A stretch of 7,254 bases of DNA, from NCBI GenBank assembly GCA_023409995.1, contig JAEYQN010000186.1, positions 1-7,254 on the forward strand, written 5' to 3'. Position 1 is the stretch's first letter. Each line of letters opens with the position of its first letter. Below the pieces are notes generated by a model. The model worked only from the letters and a program-made list of their open reading frames with translations. It did not search any database and had not been told where the DNA came from. A program made the position numbers and the translations under genes. Shown here in pieces: positions 6,281 through 7,254 of this stretch. Origin of the DNA: Cyanobacteria bacterium OH_CBB_238 (GTDB lineage: Bacteria > Cyanobacteriota > Vampirovibrionia > Gastranaerophilales > Gastranaerophilaceae).

Positions 6281-6310
6281 CAAGAGATTGTTATCCCCCA
6301 GCAACTCTTG
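6281..6310 (+). repeat. Stem-loop in the CBS-gene leader
   Basis: CAAGAG (6281-6286) pairs with CTCTTG (6305-6310). After one bulged A at 6287, TTG (6288-6290) pairs with CAA (6302-6304). The 11-base loop is C-rich (TTATCCCCCAG). No T-run follows on either strand, so it is not a terminator. It may be an RNA structure in the CBS leader or a protein site. Confidence 0.4.
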
Positions 6311-6327
6311 AAAACATATGAGGATTA

Positions 6328-6339
6328 TAGAGATCTCTA
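6328..6339. repeat. 12-base perfect palindrome TAGAGATCTCTA
   Basis: This perfect dyad lies about 50 bases ahead of the CBS start codon and does not extend further on either side. It could be a dimer-binding site or chance. Nothing else in the window repeats it as far as I can see. Confidence 0.35.
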
Positions 6340-6387
6340 ATATCTAAAAATTTCTTATGGAAGAAATACAAGTGATAAGGAGTCGTT

Positions 6388-6798
6388 ATGGTTGACTGCA
6401 TTTACAAGGTTTCTGATTATATGTCGAAGCTTCCTGCTTTTGTGCAAGCTGAATCGCATTTGGACAATGTTCTTTCAAAAATGCTTAAATTCAAAATGAA
6501 AGAACTGCCTGTTATTGATTCAAAAATAAAAGTAAAAAACTTTGTGTCTCAAAAAACCTTGTTTAAATACTTTGATAACCTTGATAGCTTAAGCATCTCA
6601 GACATTTTAAGTGGAGAAAATCATGGAATAATTGCTTATCCTGATTCAGACTTGGACGAAATTTATTCAATTATGAAATCTTTAAGCCTACATTATATCC
6701 CAATAGTCAAAAACCCTTGGGATAGAAAATTAATGGGTTTTCTCTGCATAAAAAAGCTAGAAAAACAGTTTAAGAAAAAAGTCAGTATAGCATCATAG
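6388..6798 (+). CDS. Small stand-alone CBS-domain pair protein
   Basis: This 136-residue protein consists almost only of two CBS motifs, which normally fold together and bind adenine nucleotides or similar ligands. The first spans about residues 7-60 (VSDYMSKLPAFVQAESHLDN followed by KEL-PVID and a variant VKNFVSQKTLFKYF). The second spans about 70-126 (ISDILSG, IAYPDSDLDEIYSIMKSLSL, HYIPIVKN and LMGFLCIKKL). There is no catalytic, DNA-binding or membrane domain, and the last dozen residues are basic. AAGGAG sits five bases ahead of the ATG. The gene is divergent from the his operon and shares its upstream region. Stand-alone CBS proteins often regulate a partner enzyme or transporter, but none can be named here. 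The tandem-CBS assignment rests on pattern and length, and the ligand is unknown. Confidence 0.82.
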   Translation: MVDCIYKVSDYMSKLPAFVQAESHLDNVLSKMLKFKMKELPVIDSKIKVKNFVSQKTLFKYFDNLDSLSISDILSGENHGIIAYPDSDLDEIYSIMKSLSLHYIPIVKNPWDRKLMGFLCIKKLEKQFKKKVSIAS

Positions 6799-6822
6799 GA
6801 TTTATTTTATTTAAACTCAAAT

Positions 6823-7254
6823 CTATATTGATTCGAAATCAATTCCCTTAATTTTAATTTCTGTTTTAACTTTATTTTTTCCTTTTGCTGGTAGATCCAC
6901 TTTATCAGCATAGATAACTAATCCTAAATTCGTTCCTATAGGAGTTCTAAGTCTTGCCTGATTTTTAGCTAGAATATAACTTGTTTTAGAAGAATAATCA
7001 GTTTTAGATCTCTTAATTACTTCTTCAGGTGCATCATAATCTCTAACCAGAGCTCTTGATTCACCTATATTTTTACCAAGCTTAGCATATTCTTGTGCTT
7101 CAGCACCTGAGAATATATAATTCAAATAATTACTATAATATGGTCTTATTACATCGTTTTTAGTTGAGAGAATGGGTTGAGCGGGTATTCTATAATCTCT
7201 GTCGACAAAAGAATATGTTTTTCTAATCATCGAATTAAGTGCATTATCATATGT
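6823..7254 (-). CDS. Hypothetical protein, 5' end off window
   Basis: I do not recognise this gene. The frame is open from the right edge of the window to TAG at 6823-6825, so at least 143 codons are visible. The first ATG inside (7230) has no ribosome binding site and the frame stays open upstream of it, so the real start is probably beyond 7254. The visible part is hydrophilic and tyrosine- and lysine-rich, with segments such as YSFVDRDYRIPAQP and IFSGAEAQEYAKLGKNIGES. It ends in a basic, probably beta-rich tail (VDLPAKGKNKVKTEIKIKGI). No transmembrane segment, catalytic motif or cysteine is visible. It converges with the CBS gene, whose stop lies 24 bases away, with no clear terminator between them. 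Confidence 0.6.
   Translation of the reverse strand, partial: TYDNALNSMIRKTYSFVDRDYRIPAQPILSTKNDVIRPYYSNYLNYIFSGAEAQEYAKLGKNIGESRALVRDYDAPEEVIKRSKTDYSSKTSYILAKNQARLRTPIGTNLGLVIYADKVDLPAKGKNKVKTEIKIKGIDFESI

Larger units (their letters stand above)
6122..6387. other. Divergent regulatory region between the his operon and the CBS gene
   Basis: This 266-base non-coding gap serves two divergent genes. From left to right it has the his extended -10 (6153-6163), four TGGCA/TGCCA-type half-sites (6209-6254), a TATAAA-like -10 candidate for the plus strand (6261-6266, no -35 at good spacing), a stem-loop (6281-6310) and a 12-base palindrome (6328-6339). The CBS gene's AAGGAG ribosome binding site is at 6377-6382. 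No coding frame with a credible start was recognised. Confidence 0.7.

Noticed and set aside
6827..6843. ATTGATT-CGA-AATCAAT hairpin as a terminator between the CBS gene and the hypothetical gene.
   Set aside because: The seven-pair stem is AT-rich, lies within the last codons of the hypothetical gene, and is followed by a broken rather than continuous T-run.

Overview
This window is a compact stretch of an AT-rich bacterial chromosome carrying core biosynthesis genes. Five of them belong to pyrimidine or histidine synthesis. Coding density is high, the standard genetic code fits every frame, and no insertion sequence, tRNA, rRNA, CRISPR array or phage gene is visible. The lineage cannot be fixed by eye. 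The NAD-linked (class 1B) dihydroorotate dehydrogenase pair PyrD/PyrK suits an anaerobe or fermenter, and a low-GC uncultured gut-type bacterium is a reasonable guess but no more than that.

Layout. Positions 1-2959 (minus strand) hold a pyrimidine operon read pyrK, pyrD, pyrE, pyrB. Its genes overlap by 7, 11 and 1 bases, and pyrB runs off the left edge. The leader (2960 to about 3180) contains a small reading frame that ends one base before an intrinsic-terminator-like hairpin, with a promoter-like sequence further upstream. This looks like an attenuator. Positions 3237-3635 (plus strand) encode a single-domain rhodanese. Its end meets the end of hisD five bases later. Positions 3641-6121 (minus strand) hold a two-gene histidine operon: a 408-residue HisA-HisI-HisE fusion followed by hisD. 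A 266-base divergent region (6122-6387) separates it from a small CBS-domain protein on the plus strand (6388-6798). That region has a good extended -10 for the his genes, a cluster of TGGCA/TGCCA half-sites, a stem-loop and a 12-base palindrome. An unrecognised minus-strand frame enters from the right edge (6823 to beyond 7254).

How the genes work together. PyrB makes carbamoyl-aspartate, PyrD/PyrK oxidise dihydroorotate using NAD+, and PyrE joins orotate to PRPP to give OMP. The fusion protein carries out steps 2 to 4 of histidine synthesis in one chain (HisE, then HisI, then HisA), and HisD performs the final two oxidations. Both pathways draw on PRPP. The small CBS protein next to the his promoter could be an adenylate sensor, but that is inference.

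The items most worth a second look are the HisA-HisI-HisE fusion and the possible leader-peptide attenuator in front of pyrK.
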